Below, piece by piece: positions 52,452 through 63,801 of a DNA stretch of 64,000 nt; positions within the stretch are counted from its first letter, which is position 1; each line of letters starts with the position of its first letter. The position numbers and the translations under genes are program-made. The notes beneath the pieces were generated by a model that was given only the letters and a program-made list of their open reading frames with translations, searched no databases and was not told the origin of the DNA. This stretch comes from Aspidapion aeneum (lineage: Eukaryota; Arthropoda; Insecta; Coleoptera; Brentidae): contig OY755045.1 in NCBI GenBank assembly GCA_963576565.1, positions 42,984,409-43,048,408 on the forward strand, in the 5' to 3' direction.

Positions 52452-52470
52452 GACGTAACGGATCTGCAAT
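52452..52470 (-). other. Wdr47: WDR47 5' UTR portion of the first coding exon
   Basis: A good acceptor (TTTTTTATTGTTACAG) ends at 52471, 19 nt before the ATG. At least one non-coding upstream exon must therefore exist, somewhere right of 52492; I could not identify it. Confidence 0.7.
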
Positions 52471-52497
52471 CTGTAACAATAAAAAAGTAATGAGTAC

Positions 52498-54189
52498 TAG
52501 TCCACAGTACACCGGTCTATTTTTTAAGTGATGAACATAAGGATAAAACTAAATAAGGATAATGATTTTATGACGTTAAACATAAAAAAACGTTTGTCCT
52601 ATAAATCAGATGATTGTGTCCCCCACCCCAAACCATGTCACAACAACGACGTGAAAAAAGTATCAGTTAAGAATTAGTAACCGGATAATTATTTTTCTGT
52701 GGCTTAAAAAATGTGTTTGATAGTAAATGAAAACATTGTCCACCAAATTATATGCTTGGTTTAGACGCTTGGAAGACGCCTGCGCCTGCGCAATCTGTTA
52801 GAAATCACTTTCAAGAATTTTCGCACATGAAACAGGGCGTCTCGGCAAAATAAAACTAGAAGGTTGACCAAAAAAACACTTTTCTTTTTGGCTGTAGATT
52901 TTAAACCCTTAGTTTGATTTTTGTGATTATGGTCTCTCACGAAAGCTAAGACTTGAGGCTATACGAATTTTTTGTCAAAGTTGTAATTTCTGTAAAATCC
53001 AAGATGGCGCATGATTTTAAAATTTAACCAGACACCTGCCAAATTTTTTTATGCGCCACTGTATTTGATTTTAAACATTAACTAAAAAGCCACGTCTTTG
53101 CCGTACACAAACAGGTATCAACTGGAAAAATTAGTTAAGAATGAATAAAGTTCTACCTTAACGAAGGTGCTGATTTAACCATTGTGTAACGTAGGTCAAA
53201 TAAACGGTTGTTTTTGTTCAACTGTGGATTTATCAAAGACTATTCAATTTCTACGGTTCTAGACTTTACAAAAAGTTTGGCCATTGCACTACATTACAAA
53301 AAGTTTGGCCATTGCACTACATATGCTGTATGTTAAATTTGTAGTTTTGTTAAAATCCAAGAAGGCGCATGCATTTAAAATTGGAATATCTTTAACTTAC
53401 ATGCCAAAAGTTCATGTACACCAATGATATGATTTTGAGTATTGACAAGAAAGCTACTTATTTGCCGTTTAGAAGAACATATCACTTACAAAAATCGAAT
53501 AAGAAGTAAGAAAGTTTAACCACATTGAAATAGGTATGGTTTTAAAGGTAGGGTAGCTGCTGGTGCGATTCGTGGACATTTACATCAATATAAAATTAAA
53601 AACAATTGCATGATCATGACATTTTTCCTAAAAAGTACTGTTAAACATAAACAGAGCGCAAAACTTTTACAAGTATTTTGTCCTTCACTACCGCAAAGAT
53701 GTAGCTTTCTTCTCAATTTTTAAAATCATGTCATTGACGTACATAAACGTTTGGCAAGTGGGTTAAAAATATTCAAGTTTTAAAAGCAGGCACCATTTTT
53801 GATTTTACCAAAACTACACAATAAGGATACAGCATATGTAGTACAAGACCCAAGCTTTTGGCCATTACCGTAGATATTAAATAGTCTTTGATAAATCCAC
53901 AATAGAACAAAAACAACCATTTTTTTAGCTACGTTACACAAAGGTTTAAATTTGCTAGGGTTCAACTTTATTATTTCTTAACCAATTTTTCCAGATCATA
54001 CCAGTTCATTGTGTGTTGCTTAAAATCAATTAAAATTGTTAAATTTTAAAATCATGCGCCATCTTTTGATAATCACAAAACTCGAACAAAGGGCAAAAAA
54101 ACTACAGCCCAAAAAAATCTAAATGTTTTTTTAGTTACGAAATTTCAGCCTGTTACTCATTACAAAGTAGACCGGTGTACTGGGGACTA
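52498..54189. mobile_element. Foldback element, 1.7 kb
   Basis: Ends TAGTCCACAGTACACCGG and CCGGTGTACTGGGGACTA are complementary with one mismatch. Further in, 52870-53480 pairs with the reverse complement of 53560-54150 (for example GTGGATTTATCAAAGACTAT, CATATGCTGTAT, GATGGCGCATGATTTTAAAA). No ORF. It begins 27 bp upstream of the acceptor of the first WDR47 coding exon. A partial relative is at 8325-8620. Confidence 0.8.
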
Positions 54190-55548
54190 ACGAATTTTAT
54201 ACCAATCAACCGACACTATCTTTTTGCACACTATTCTCGAATTAAATTCGTAGAGCACATAGACATAAAATTTTTTATAAAGATATCAAGCAGATGTGAC
54301 TATTACAAAATAATCAAATCGCCAGGGTGCCAGGTGCAGTATGGATTAGGCTAATATCTCTCCTGTTGATTAGCTTGAACGTTTAACAGTTTAACACATG
54401 CTTTAAACGAAGTAAATATTTAACTCTCTCCTCATTAGATAACCGTAATTTTTTTCAAGTGGTTTAAGAGCTGCTTTATTTCTTTATGTAGAGCTCAATT
54501 TTTAAAAATTTTATTTATTATTTCAGATTACATTTTTGGAACCTCTTTGTTTTTTAGATAGAGGTAAACATTATTTTTCTCTTAAAATTACAAAAAACAA
54601 TCGTAATTTTGTCCACACTGTATCTCGTTAACCTATAATTCTTGCTGAAAAATCAAATTTTTTGATCATAATGAATTACATAATGATTTGACATTGTCAA
54701 AATTCTCATTTTTCAAATTCATAGTTTTTCCCCACTCTTCAAACAAAAAACTTTTGACTAAAATGCACGTTGGAAACAATAGATGAATGCTTGATAAAGG
54801 AACAAATAAACAGGCGAAACGTTGCCAAAACCTAATTGTTTTATAACCAGTCCTAGAACTCATTAATTTTCCCATACATTCAAAGAAATTACAAAAAAAA
54901 GTAAATATTAACCAAGAAAAGAAATGATAATCAACCGTAAATCAACCTATACATAATATGTTATTAAGTATATCTTCCTAGCTTAACTAACAAAAGTCAT
55001 AAAAACTATGAGATACGATATTTGATATCAACGTTTATAATGAATAATATTTTATTGTATAATTATGTACAAAATAATTTTCATTCATTAGTTTTAATTA
55101 CAAAACATTGCAATTGTAAAATGGCTTTATTTCCGAGCGGTACAATGTGAATCTTTAACAAACTTTATTGATAAAAGAATCTCCTGTAATAAAATTTTAA
55201 ATTAAAAGTTATTTCTTATTTTAAAAAACTAATAATTAAATTTAATCAAAAATTTAGAATTTTTGCGTTTTGAAATCATACGAAACTTAAGCTCTGGCAA
55301 ACTTTTTAGTCATCACAAAATTTGTTTCGATATCTTATGTTGTCTAAAAGTTCCAAGTAATTTTTTTCAATGACTATATTTGACTGATTTTAAAACAATT
55401 CAGTTCAGACCCTGTCTAACATAATTTTCTTCAAAACATTTGCCAAAAACGGTTCAGTAGTTTCAAATCTTTTACGATGCTACGCCGGCAGTCCAATGAA
55501 TTTTGCGGTTTTAATAAATATCTTAAAAACTAAAGCTCTGATGACCGT
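54190..55548. other. Non-coding AT-rich stretch
   Basis: Nothing recognised except GAAACGTTGCCAAA at about 54818, a word shared with the hairpin at 16303-16473. Confidence 0.4.
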
Positions 55549-56610
55549 TTAAAAACTTTGAATTTGTTTTGTTCTTTTGACGTTTGACAATTTTCTGTCA
55601 GGTTTTTTTGACTCATTGATCTTTGGATTGACTTGCCATTCTAGTTTAGGACGCCATCTTTTTCTGCGCCCTATTGGTTGCCATTTCAGTACCTGCTTTG
55701 GTAATCTTTGGTCGTCTATCCGTTGTACATGGCCGTACCATATCAGTTGTTTTGTGATGTCATCCGTTATGCTTCCCTCGATTCCCATTCTTTCTTTTAT
55801 GATCTCATTTCTTATATGATCTGTTCTAGATATTCTCATTGATCTTCTTATTGCATCCATTTCGACGCTTTCCATGTTTGTTTTGTATTTTTCTGTTACG
55901 CGACAAGTTTCTATTCCATACAACAGCGTGCTTTTCACCACTGTTTCATATATGTTAAATTTTACATGCTTTTTTATCTCTCTGCTCCATAAAATACTGT
56001 TAGGACATCCAATAACCTTTTTTGCTTTTACTATTATTTTTTTCAAGTTCTTTACAGTCTGTTCCTGTCGCATCAAATGTGACACCTATGTATACTAACT
56101 CATTGCATGGAGATATTGTTTGTCCATTGTTTAGTTCTAAGTACTGTGTCTTGTCCACGCTCACTGTTAACCCCCACTTTTGGTATTCTTCCGTGAACTT
56201 TCTCATCATATACTCCATGTCTTCTTTATCATTATCTACAATTACTTGTTCGTCAGCAAACTGTAATGTGTATATGGTAAATCGGTCGTTACGGTATATT
56301 CCCATGCCGTGTACTTTACGTTTCCAGTTTTTTAGAGCTACTGCAATATATATTTTAAAAAGTGTTGGAGAGATACAACATCCCTGTCTTAAGCCTTTCG
56401 TTATCAGGAATTCTTTTGAAAATCGATTTCCAATTTTAATTTTAGAATTTGACTCTTTTATCGCTTCTATGTATGTATGATTAATATTAGTTTGCTCTAA
56501 CACTGTCCATAATTTTCTACTGCAACGGTATCATATGCTTTTTGTAGCTCCACAAAGATAACATGAGTTTCTATATTTCTGGCACTACGTTTCTGAATTA
56601 CAGTGGATTA
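55549..56610 (-). pseudogene. RTE-B: RTE-type LINE, RT fragment
   Basis: The minus strand reads NINHTYIEAIKESNSKIKIG, GLRQGCCISPTLFKIY, IYTLQFADEQVIVDNDKED, WGLTVSVDKTQYLEL and, after a frameshift near 56040, the tail MDAIRRSMRISRTDHIRNEI and LIWYGHVQRIDDQRLPKQVL. The catalytic FADD box has become FADE, so it is dead. It is 5' truncated near 56610 and lacks the 3' TAG tail. Confidence 0.9.
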
Positions 56611-56783
56611 TAAAGACATTAAAGAGACCGCTTAATTTGGGTCGTTATAACCGAGCGTCGTTATAGAGAAAAAACGTAACACAATGGGTTCTATTATAAA
56701 ACTTTGTCGGGACCTTAATATATATGTAGTCGCTATAACCGATATGTCGTTATATCCGATGTCGTTATAAGCGATATTCACTG
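56601..56783. mobile_element. 183-bp MITE, CAGTG ends, TA target duplication
   Basis: CAGTGGATTAT at the left and its partial complement ATATTCACTG at the right are flanked by TA (56599-56600, 56784-56785). Internal GTCGTTATAACCGAG and CGTTATAAGCGATA recall pogo/Tigger-type MITEs. It abuts the 5' truncation of RTE-B. Confidence 0.7.
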
Positions 56784-57164
56784 TATAACACACTAAATTT
56801 AATTAAAACCGTTCCATCTCACTTTTTTTTTATTGCTGGATTTAGCATTTAAAAAAAAGTGGGAGTTACATTTTTGAACACCGCAATGCTATATGTATCT
56901 GGGGGCACGGCAGTGCCCCGCCACGTTAGCGCACACTGCTGTACCATCTTTTCTTGAAACATTTTAGCCCATATTTGACCTCTCTAAAACTCTACTTAAG
57001 AATAAGGTACGAAACTCAAACTTTGCACAGTCGTAGACCTTCATAGAGTTAACAACTCCTCCAAATTTCATGGACTTCCATAGAGTAGTAACGAAATTTC
57101 AAAAAACGTCGAAATTGCCACTCACTCATGTATAGATCATCAAAATTCTACTATACTTCCACTG

Positions 57165-57600
57165 ATAGAAATTATGACCAAACACTTGGAAAAAATCAAA
57201 AAACCCCAAAATTATAACTTATTCCCCTCCCATATACATGTAAAGTTATGTAAAAGTAACATTGCCCACTTCCAGAAACGCTGGAGAGCTGAGCTTTGGC
57301 AGACTGATAGGAACTATGCTAAACATTTTATTTACTTCCCTCCCCAATAAATGTCAAATTATGTAAAAGTTACATTGGCCACTTCCAGAAACGCTAGAGA
57401 GCTGAGGTTTGGAAGGGCGATAGGAACTATGATAAAACTATAGAAAAAATATAAAAAACCCAAAATTTTAATTTACTGCCCTCCCCTATGAATGTAAAGT
57501 TACGTAAAAGTAACAATGCCCACTTCCAGAAACTGCAGAGGCTGATAGGAACTATGATAAAACCATGGAAAAAAATGAAAAAACCTCAAAATTTTAAATA
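57165..57600 (+). repeat. Tandem repeat, three units of about 113-136 bp
   Basis: GCCCACTTCCAGAAACGCT-type words recur at about 57267, 57380 and 57517, with AGGAACTATG following and CCCTCCCC-AATGTAAAGTTA preceding each. Confidence 0.85.
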
Positions 57601-57705
57601 ATGCAATGCAAAATTTTTGAACAATATTTCGCATATTTTACTACTTTTAAACTTTAATATTATCCAAACTTTTAAAAAATTATTGAAATTATAACCAAAA
57701 AATTT

Positions 57706-58026
57706 ATGTAAAAAAAAGCCAAGTACGCGAAAATATCATTCCGATAATTGTAAAGCCAGTTCTACTAATACAAATTTCAAAATGAAGGGTTCTTACTAGT
57801 ATGGCAATTGGTTTTCTAAACCTGGCTATTACGCCTGCAAATGACTCTTAGGCACAGTGCTAAATTGAACATAAAGAAGTTTGGCTGTAATTACAAAGTT
57901 TAAAAAAACATTTCCAAACTAGTAAGAACCCCTCATTTTGAAATTTGTATTAAAGAACTTCGCTTTACTTTTATCTCAATTCTTTTTACGGAATGCCATT
58001 TTCGCGTACTATGCTTTTTTTACATG
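57706..58026. mobile_element. Foldback MITE of about 320 bp
   Basis: ATGTAAAAAAAAGCC-AAGTACGCGAAAAT at the left pairs with ATTTTCGCGTACTATGC-TTTTTTTACAT at the right. The inner parts ACTAGTATGG / CCAAACTAGT and AAATTTCAAAATGA / TCATTTTGAAATTT also pair, leaving a spacer of about 115 bp. Confidence 0.8.
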
Positions 58027-58495
58027 AAATGTTTTTGTTATAATAAAATTTTACTTACGTATCGCCAATATACGCAAAAATATCATAGTTTGTCTTCGAC
58101 CACATCTCATAACTTTGAAATGAAAGCAGCACAGGCACAAAGTTATGAAAAACAAAACAAAACTAAAATTCCAACAACAGCAGGACATATGGCAAATATG
58201 CTGTACAAAAATAATGAAGATACAGTTTGGTTTTCTGCCTGTGATATGCAGTAAGAATATTGGTTAAGTTGACCGTTTTAAAATTCTGAAGGTGTTTGTG
58301 GCCTGTATTATTTTTCTTGATGGCTTAATTTGGAAGAAACAATTAAAAATTATTAAGAGCAATGTCCATCAACTTAAAACGCAATAAGGCATACTGTTTA
58401 CGCCAAAAACCCGCAGCGGAATTAGGTGTTTATTGATTTTTAACGACCGTTTGATAGTATTCGATACATGCACATAATATACAAATTAATACATA

Positions 58496-59060
58496 CCGGG
58501 TGTTCCAAAGTGATTATTAAAAGCCAAAGTTGTACCACGCCTTTAATAGACTATTGGACACAGACCCACGACCCGTTCCGCCCCTAACAGTAAAGCAAGC
58601 AAATGCTGCACGAGGTTCGGCGCGGAGCCTCTTAAAGGCGATGGGCGACGATGGAAGCCATCCCCGATTTCGGAGACTTTTGGTAGAGGTCAGACTATGT
58701 TTGTTGAAAACATCTATATTTCGGAAGCTTTTAAGAATTATTTAAGGCAGATAAAAAATTAAAAATGGTATTTTTTCGTAAAAATATTGTCGCTATCTTG
58801 AAAATAAATTCAATAAAATTGATATTTATTATTATTTATTAAAGAAAAACCCAAAAAGGAAAAATTATTTCCATATAGGGTAAAAAACTAAATATAAGGT
58901 ACAACATTACATTACAGTTTAGGTACTTGACTTAGGTACTTGTATTTGTATTAGCGACTAATTTCAATCGAATGATCTTAACGAAGTTTAACTGGGTTTT
59001 TTCTGAGAAACCTTTGCCGAAATCCCCAAGTACATAATTACTTTTATCTGGGCCACCCTG
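58496..59060. mobile_element. MITE of the CAGGGTG family, 565 bp
   Basis: CCGGGTGTTCC at the left and GGCCACCCTG at the right are diverged versions of the family ends, flanked by TA (58494-58495, 59061-59062). Confidence 0.6.
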
Positions 59061-59624
59061 TATAGCCGATAATATACAAACATTTATCCAAATTAATATC
59101 TAATTCAAGAGAGAGCCCGTAAGTGGCACCACGGATCGTGACACTTCGAAAACGAGATAAGACATGTTCTGGATCTAAGAACTCTCGCACGCTGCCTGAA
59201 TAAAATATGACCCTTTTAGAGATATTGGCCTTTTGTCTTTTGGAAACATTCTTTTGGCCGAAAGGAAGAAAAACATTCCAGTAAAGGCTCTATTTCTTAC
59301 TTGAGACTTTAACACTTATATTTACTAAATTTCTGGATCCTAGATTCATTGAAGGTTTACCTCATTTTTTCCCTAGGATCAGAGAATATAATATGTTCTC
59401 TGCTAGGATGCAGTAGTTTTTAATATTTATATAATTGGTTTATGACCTTGCAACATAGGTCATAAATTTAAAAAATATAATATTTTGGTTTAAAAATGGC
59501 AGCGATATTTAAACCTCCAAACGTCACTAGATGTACAATAAAAGCGGATTAAGTCTATCAGCTGTCCGCTATATTTTACATGTTATTTATTTAGACAAGT
59601 TAGCGATGATTAAACCGATTTTTA
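59061..59624. other. Non-coding AT-rich stretch
   Basis: Nothing recognised. Confidence 0.4.
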
Positions 59625-61115
59625 ATAGTTGTAAAGCTAGCGGACCTGGGGAAATATATGCTGAAATGCTCAAATATGGATCAGAGAAACAACTAGAAAA
59701 TCTCACAATATATAATCACTCAATGCATAAACGGACATCCAGTACCTGATGATTCGAAAATTGCATTCTTATCCTCAATTCATAAAAAAGGAAACAAGCT
59801 GGATTGCAACATATATATAGAGGAATTTTAGTAACCAGTACTCTAAGTAGATTGTACTGTAGGATTCTTAGACATCTAATCTAATAAAGAATGATTTTCA
59901 TGAACAAGAAGAAAAAGAGCAAAGTGGGTTTCGTACAGGCAGATCTTATAGTGATAATGTGTTTTGTCTTAAACAAGTAATTGAGAAAAAGAGCGCCAGA
60001 AATATAGAGACTCATGTTACCTTTGTGGACTTACAAAAAGCATATGACTACTGTTCCAGTAGAAAAACTATGGACAGTGTTAGAGCAAACTAATATCAAT
60101 CATACATATATAAAAGCGATAAAAGAACTATACAAAGGGTCAAAATCTAAAATTAAAATTGGAAATTGACTTTCAAAAGAATTCCTGGTAACGAAATTCT
60201 TAAGGGATGTTGTATCTCTCCAACTCTTTCTAAAATATACATCGCAGTAGCTACAAAAAACTGGAAACGTAAAGTGCACGGCATGAGAATACAACTTATC
60301 GACCTATTTACCATATACACACTACAGTTTGCGGACGACCAAGTAATTGTAGCTAATGATAAAGAAGACATTATATATATATATATATATAATATGATAA
60401 GAAAGTTAACGGAAGAATACCAAAAGTGGGGATTAACAGTGACCGTGGACAAGGCACAGTACTGATGTATTGGAAACAAATCCAGTGAGTTAGTAGACAA
60501 TGGACAAACAAAATCCCCATGCAATGAGTATGTATACTGGGTGTCACATTTGATAAGACAGGAACAGACTGTAAAGAACTGGAAAAAAGAATAGTTAAAG
60601 AAAGCAAAAAAGTTATTGGATGTCTTAACAGTATTTTGTGGCGCAGAGAGATAAAAAATAATGTAAAATTTAACATAAAATATGGAACAATGATGAAAAG
60701 CACGCTGTTGTATGGAATAGAGATTTGTCGCGTAACAGAAAAATACAAAAAAAATGGAAAGTGTCGAAATGGATGCAATAGGAAGATCAATGAGAATATC
60801 TAGAACAGATCACATAAAAAATGAGCTCATAAAAGAAAGAATGGGAATCGAGGGAAGCATCACGGATGACATCACTAAAAGACAACTGATATGGTACGGC
60901 CATGTATAACGGATGAACGACGAAAGATTACCAAAACAGGTCCTAGAATGAGAATGGCAACCAATAGGGCGCAGAAAAAGAGGGCGTCCTAAACTAGAAT
61001 GGCAACAGTCAATCCAAAGATCAATAAGTCAAAAAAACCTGACAGATGATTGTCAGGATCGAAGGAGGTGGAGAATAGGCGTCGGACAACGTTCTAAACC
61101 GACATAGTAGTAGTA
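59625..61115 (+). pseudogene. RTE-C: RTE-type LINE, RT to 3' end
   Basis: Reads KASGPGEIYAEMLKYGSEK, SSIHKKGNKLDCN, EQSGFRTGRSYSDNVFCLKQ, THVTFVDLQKAYD, LKGCCISPTLSKIYIAVA, LQFADDQVIVANDKED and WGLTVTVDKAQY, then the arginine-rich tail (RISRTDHIKNE, GRRKRGRPKLEWQQ). It ends in CCGACATAGTAGTAGTA. The catalytic FADD is intact, but frameshifts and stops occur throughout. Directly after DKED an expanded TATATA tract (60372-60394) has replaced the normal MEYM codons. Confidence 0.9.
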
Positions 61116-61549
61116 TTTAATACATTAATATCTAGAGAGACAGTTTTGAGTAATTTATGTATTATTTAGCTTTTACAATTTTTGTACATAATTTTTTTTA
61201 TAGATCATGGATTATTTCTATAGTTTTTTAAACTTTAAACCACCCCTTAGGGGTGGTACTACAATTTGAGATTATTTTTAATGGGAATTCTATGACTGCA
61301 CGGACTAGATTTCCAAAAAATGACATGACATGACATCGTTACAAACATTTTATTTGTTTTTTTTTTTAATTTCTAAAGTTACCTTGAACTATTGTGAGAT
61401 CAAACTCACTGCGAACACGACTATAAGAACAAAATGGACCAAAAACTGGCCTGGTAACATCCGGATCGTTAATCTGTGACCTCAGCTAGAATCCATAGTC
61501 AAACTGCGGTCCTAATATTTTGCATACTCAACTACCTCTAGCGCCTGCA
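61116..61549. other. Non-coding stretch
   Basis: A small GACAT repeat (ATGACATGACATGACATC) lies at 61320-61337, possibly part of a LINE tail; CCACCCCTTAGGGGTGG at 61241-61257 is a perfect palindrome. Confidence 0.5.
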
Positions 61550-61995
61550 ATAATTATTATCTTCATTGTTAATAGGTGGTCAACTGTACTGAAACCTTTT
61601 CTGAGGCCTGCTTGTTTTTTTGATTAATAGCCGTCAAATTTTCTGTCTATCTGTTAATATTCTCGTGAGAAGCTTATAAATTACATTCAGGAGTGTTATA
61701 GGTCGATAGTTTTTTAGGTCTGCTCTATCGCCTTTCTTGTGTAGAATAATGGTTACTGATTGTTTCCAGTTGTTTGGGATTATTTTTTATTTTAGTATTT
61801 TATTGAGGAGAATATGGAGAGTATTAACTACAGCTTTACCACCGTACTTTAACATTTCTGCCGTTACTCCGTCTTTTCCAGATGATTTGTTATTTTTAAG
61901 TTTCTTTACTGCTCTCTTTATTTCCGCTTTGCTTAGTTCGAGTTGTAGTTCTGAGTTTATGTTCTTTATTTTTGATTAGAGTTTCTTTATGGTTT
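61550..61995 (-). pseudogene. RTE/BovB-like LINE, RT N-terminal fragment (second family)
   Basis: The minus strand reads KAEIKRAVKKLKNNKSSGKD, GVTAEMLKYGGKAVV, IIPNNWKQSVTIILHKKGDR and ADLKNYRPITLLNVIYKLLT, a typical LINE RT N-terminal block. A stop lies in the ILK-KII stretch. Residue choices differ from RTE-A to C, so it is another family. Confidence 0.85.
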
Positions 61996-62513
61996 CTCGC
62001 GATGGTTTTCTTTTTGTTTAATATAATTCTGTATTGAATTATCAGTTACCTTAAGGAATATCCGTGTATATCAATAATTCTGCCACTGTTATTTTATTTT
62101 TCTATTAAATAATTTTTCTCTTTGACATAACATTTTCCTCTTGATACGCGTAAGAATGACAAAATTCCATTTCAACTATAAGAAGAAAGCCGTGAAAATT
62201 TTAATCGCATCTCCCGATTTGGTTTATTATTCTCGAAGCGACTTCTTTAAAAGTGAAAATAAAATCTGTAATAGGCATTCAAGTTCGAAGAAGATTCACA
62301 AAATGGCTTTCTTGAACTGTCACTGAAGTGATTAACTGTGATTAACAAGTATGCAAATTTAAATAGATATCACACTTTAGAATAGGTAAATCATTCTATT
62401 AATCATTCATGTGTTTCTCCAGAGGTGATCAACTCTCTTTTTTGCATGATCCAGTTTTACATCTAGCCGACGGATTTTTGATCAGCTGATCGCAGATAGA
62501 TCGGAGCAAATTG
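61996..62513. other. Non-coding AT-rich stretch
   Basis: Nothing recognised apart from GACGGATTTTTGATCA near 62469, repeated at 62547. Confidence 0.4.
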
Positions 62514-62514
62514 T

Positions 62515-63183
62515 AGCTGCGTTCGGTATTGGCATTTCAGACGCGACGGATTTTTGATCACGTGATTACAGATTAGTCTGAGCAAATTGAAATAAACGAA
62601 CGATCTGGATCAAATTGATCAAATTTTTATAAATGGTTATAACCTTAAATATAACCAAAAATAATATGTACATATTGCAACTTAAGCCCAGCTATAATTT
62701 TGACAAAATTTTCCTGTGATGGAAATTTATATCATTTGTTTTCTTCAATAATTCAATCATTTTGCATAAAAAAATATGTTTGTAAACAAAACAAATACCC
62801 AACGTAACGTCACAATCTCGGATTAATCTGTTTCGTCGGTCAAAATGCACGGAGCAATCAGATTTACGTCCCACTACTCTGAGCAAAATTATCCTTTTGC
62901 GTAAAAAAATTATTTTTGTAAACAAAACAAATACCCAACGTAACGTCACAATCTCGGATTAATCTGTTTACGTCCGACTACTCTGAGCAAAATTATCATT
63001 TTGCGTAAAAAAATTATTTTTGTAAACAAAACAAATACCCAACGTAACGTCACAATCTCAGATTAATCTGTTTCGTCGGTCAAAATGCACAGAGCAACCA
63101 GACTTACGTCCGACTACTCTGAGCAGAATTACCGAACGATTTCGATCAAAAAGATTAATCCGATGTAAATACCGAACGCAGCT
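62515..63183. mobile_element. Candidate TIR element with internal tandem repeat
   Basis: AGCTGCGTTCGGTATT at 62515-62530 is exactly complementary to AATACCGAACGCAGCT at 63168-63183, with TGT next to both ends. Inside, 62761-63130 holds about 2.8 tandem units (106-135 bp) containing AACAAAACAAATACCCAACG and CAATCTCGGATTAATCTG; the middle unit lacks about 30 bp. Confidence 0.6.
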
Positions 63184-63217
63184 TGTAATTAGCGAACGGA
63201 CAGATAGAGATACTTAC

Positions 63218-63311
63218 TGTTATTACACACAACTTCAGCATAGTTCTCGTCAGATACCTGTATGCTATAGGTTTTTCCATTGTCTGGTTTAAACAGTTCC
63301 AAATTCTTCAT
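63218..63311 (-). CDS. Candidate first coding exon of an unidentified gene
   Basis: ATG at 63311 opens MKNLELFKPDNGKTYSIQVS followed by DENYAEVVCNN, with an excellent donor AACA|GTAAGTATC at 63217. Codon content looks protein-like and clean over 31 codons. If spliced to the WDR47 acceptor at 52470 the frame would not match its ATG. It could belong to a neighbouring gene or a transposon. I do not recognise the family. Confidence 0.3.
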
Positions 63312-63507
63312 TTTTAGAAAAGAAAAACGCCGTTTTTTTACGATAAAAACAAAAAAATAAAATAAACATAACCTCAAACAAACAGATTAATCTTAAAGAT
63401 CCGTCCGAAAATCGGAGCACGCAGATTTGGCTCCAACCGATCTGGATTCATTTACCGAACGATTCAAATTTACCTCCCCTACCTCTGCTCGGAATTAACG
63501 AACGAAT

Positions 63508-63801
63508 GTAAAACCACCTCAATGTTATCACTGTTGGGGATTTTACCATAAAAATACCAACTGCCCCAATACAGTGGTTTGTTCCTACTGTTCAAAAAAT
63601 CACATACGTCGTGAATGCCCCCATCTAGTTTCAGGACGTAACCAAACCTGCAAAAACTGTGTTATTGCTAACGAAAAATACAAAAAGGGTTATAGTACAA
63701 ATCATGAAGCAAGCTCCACGGATTGCCCCACTTATTACTATCATACACAACTAATGAAAAGGCGAATTAACTACAGTCAGGCTATAAGTCGTTATGACTA
63801 A
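63508..63801 (+). pseudogene. LINE ORF1 C-terminal part, three CCHC knuckles (5' truncated)
   Basis: Reads PQCYHCWGFYHKNTNC, CSYCSKNHIRREC and CKNCVIANEKYKKGY...HEASSTDC, three successive zinc knuckles of LINE ORF1 (gag-like) proteins, then QLMKRRINYSQAISRYD and stop. Upstream of 63508 the frame is closed and the sequence unrelated, so the element is 5' truncated here. No stop within the retained part. Confidence 0.8.

Noticed and set aside
58530..58745. 71-codon ORF
   Set aside because: Lies within the 58496-59060 MITE with no known domain.
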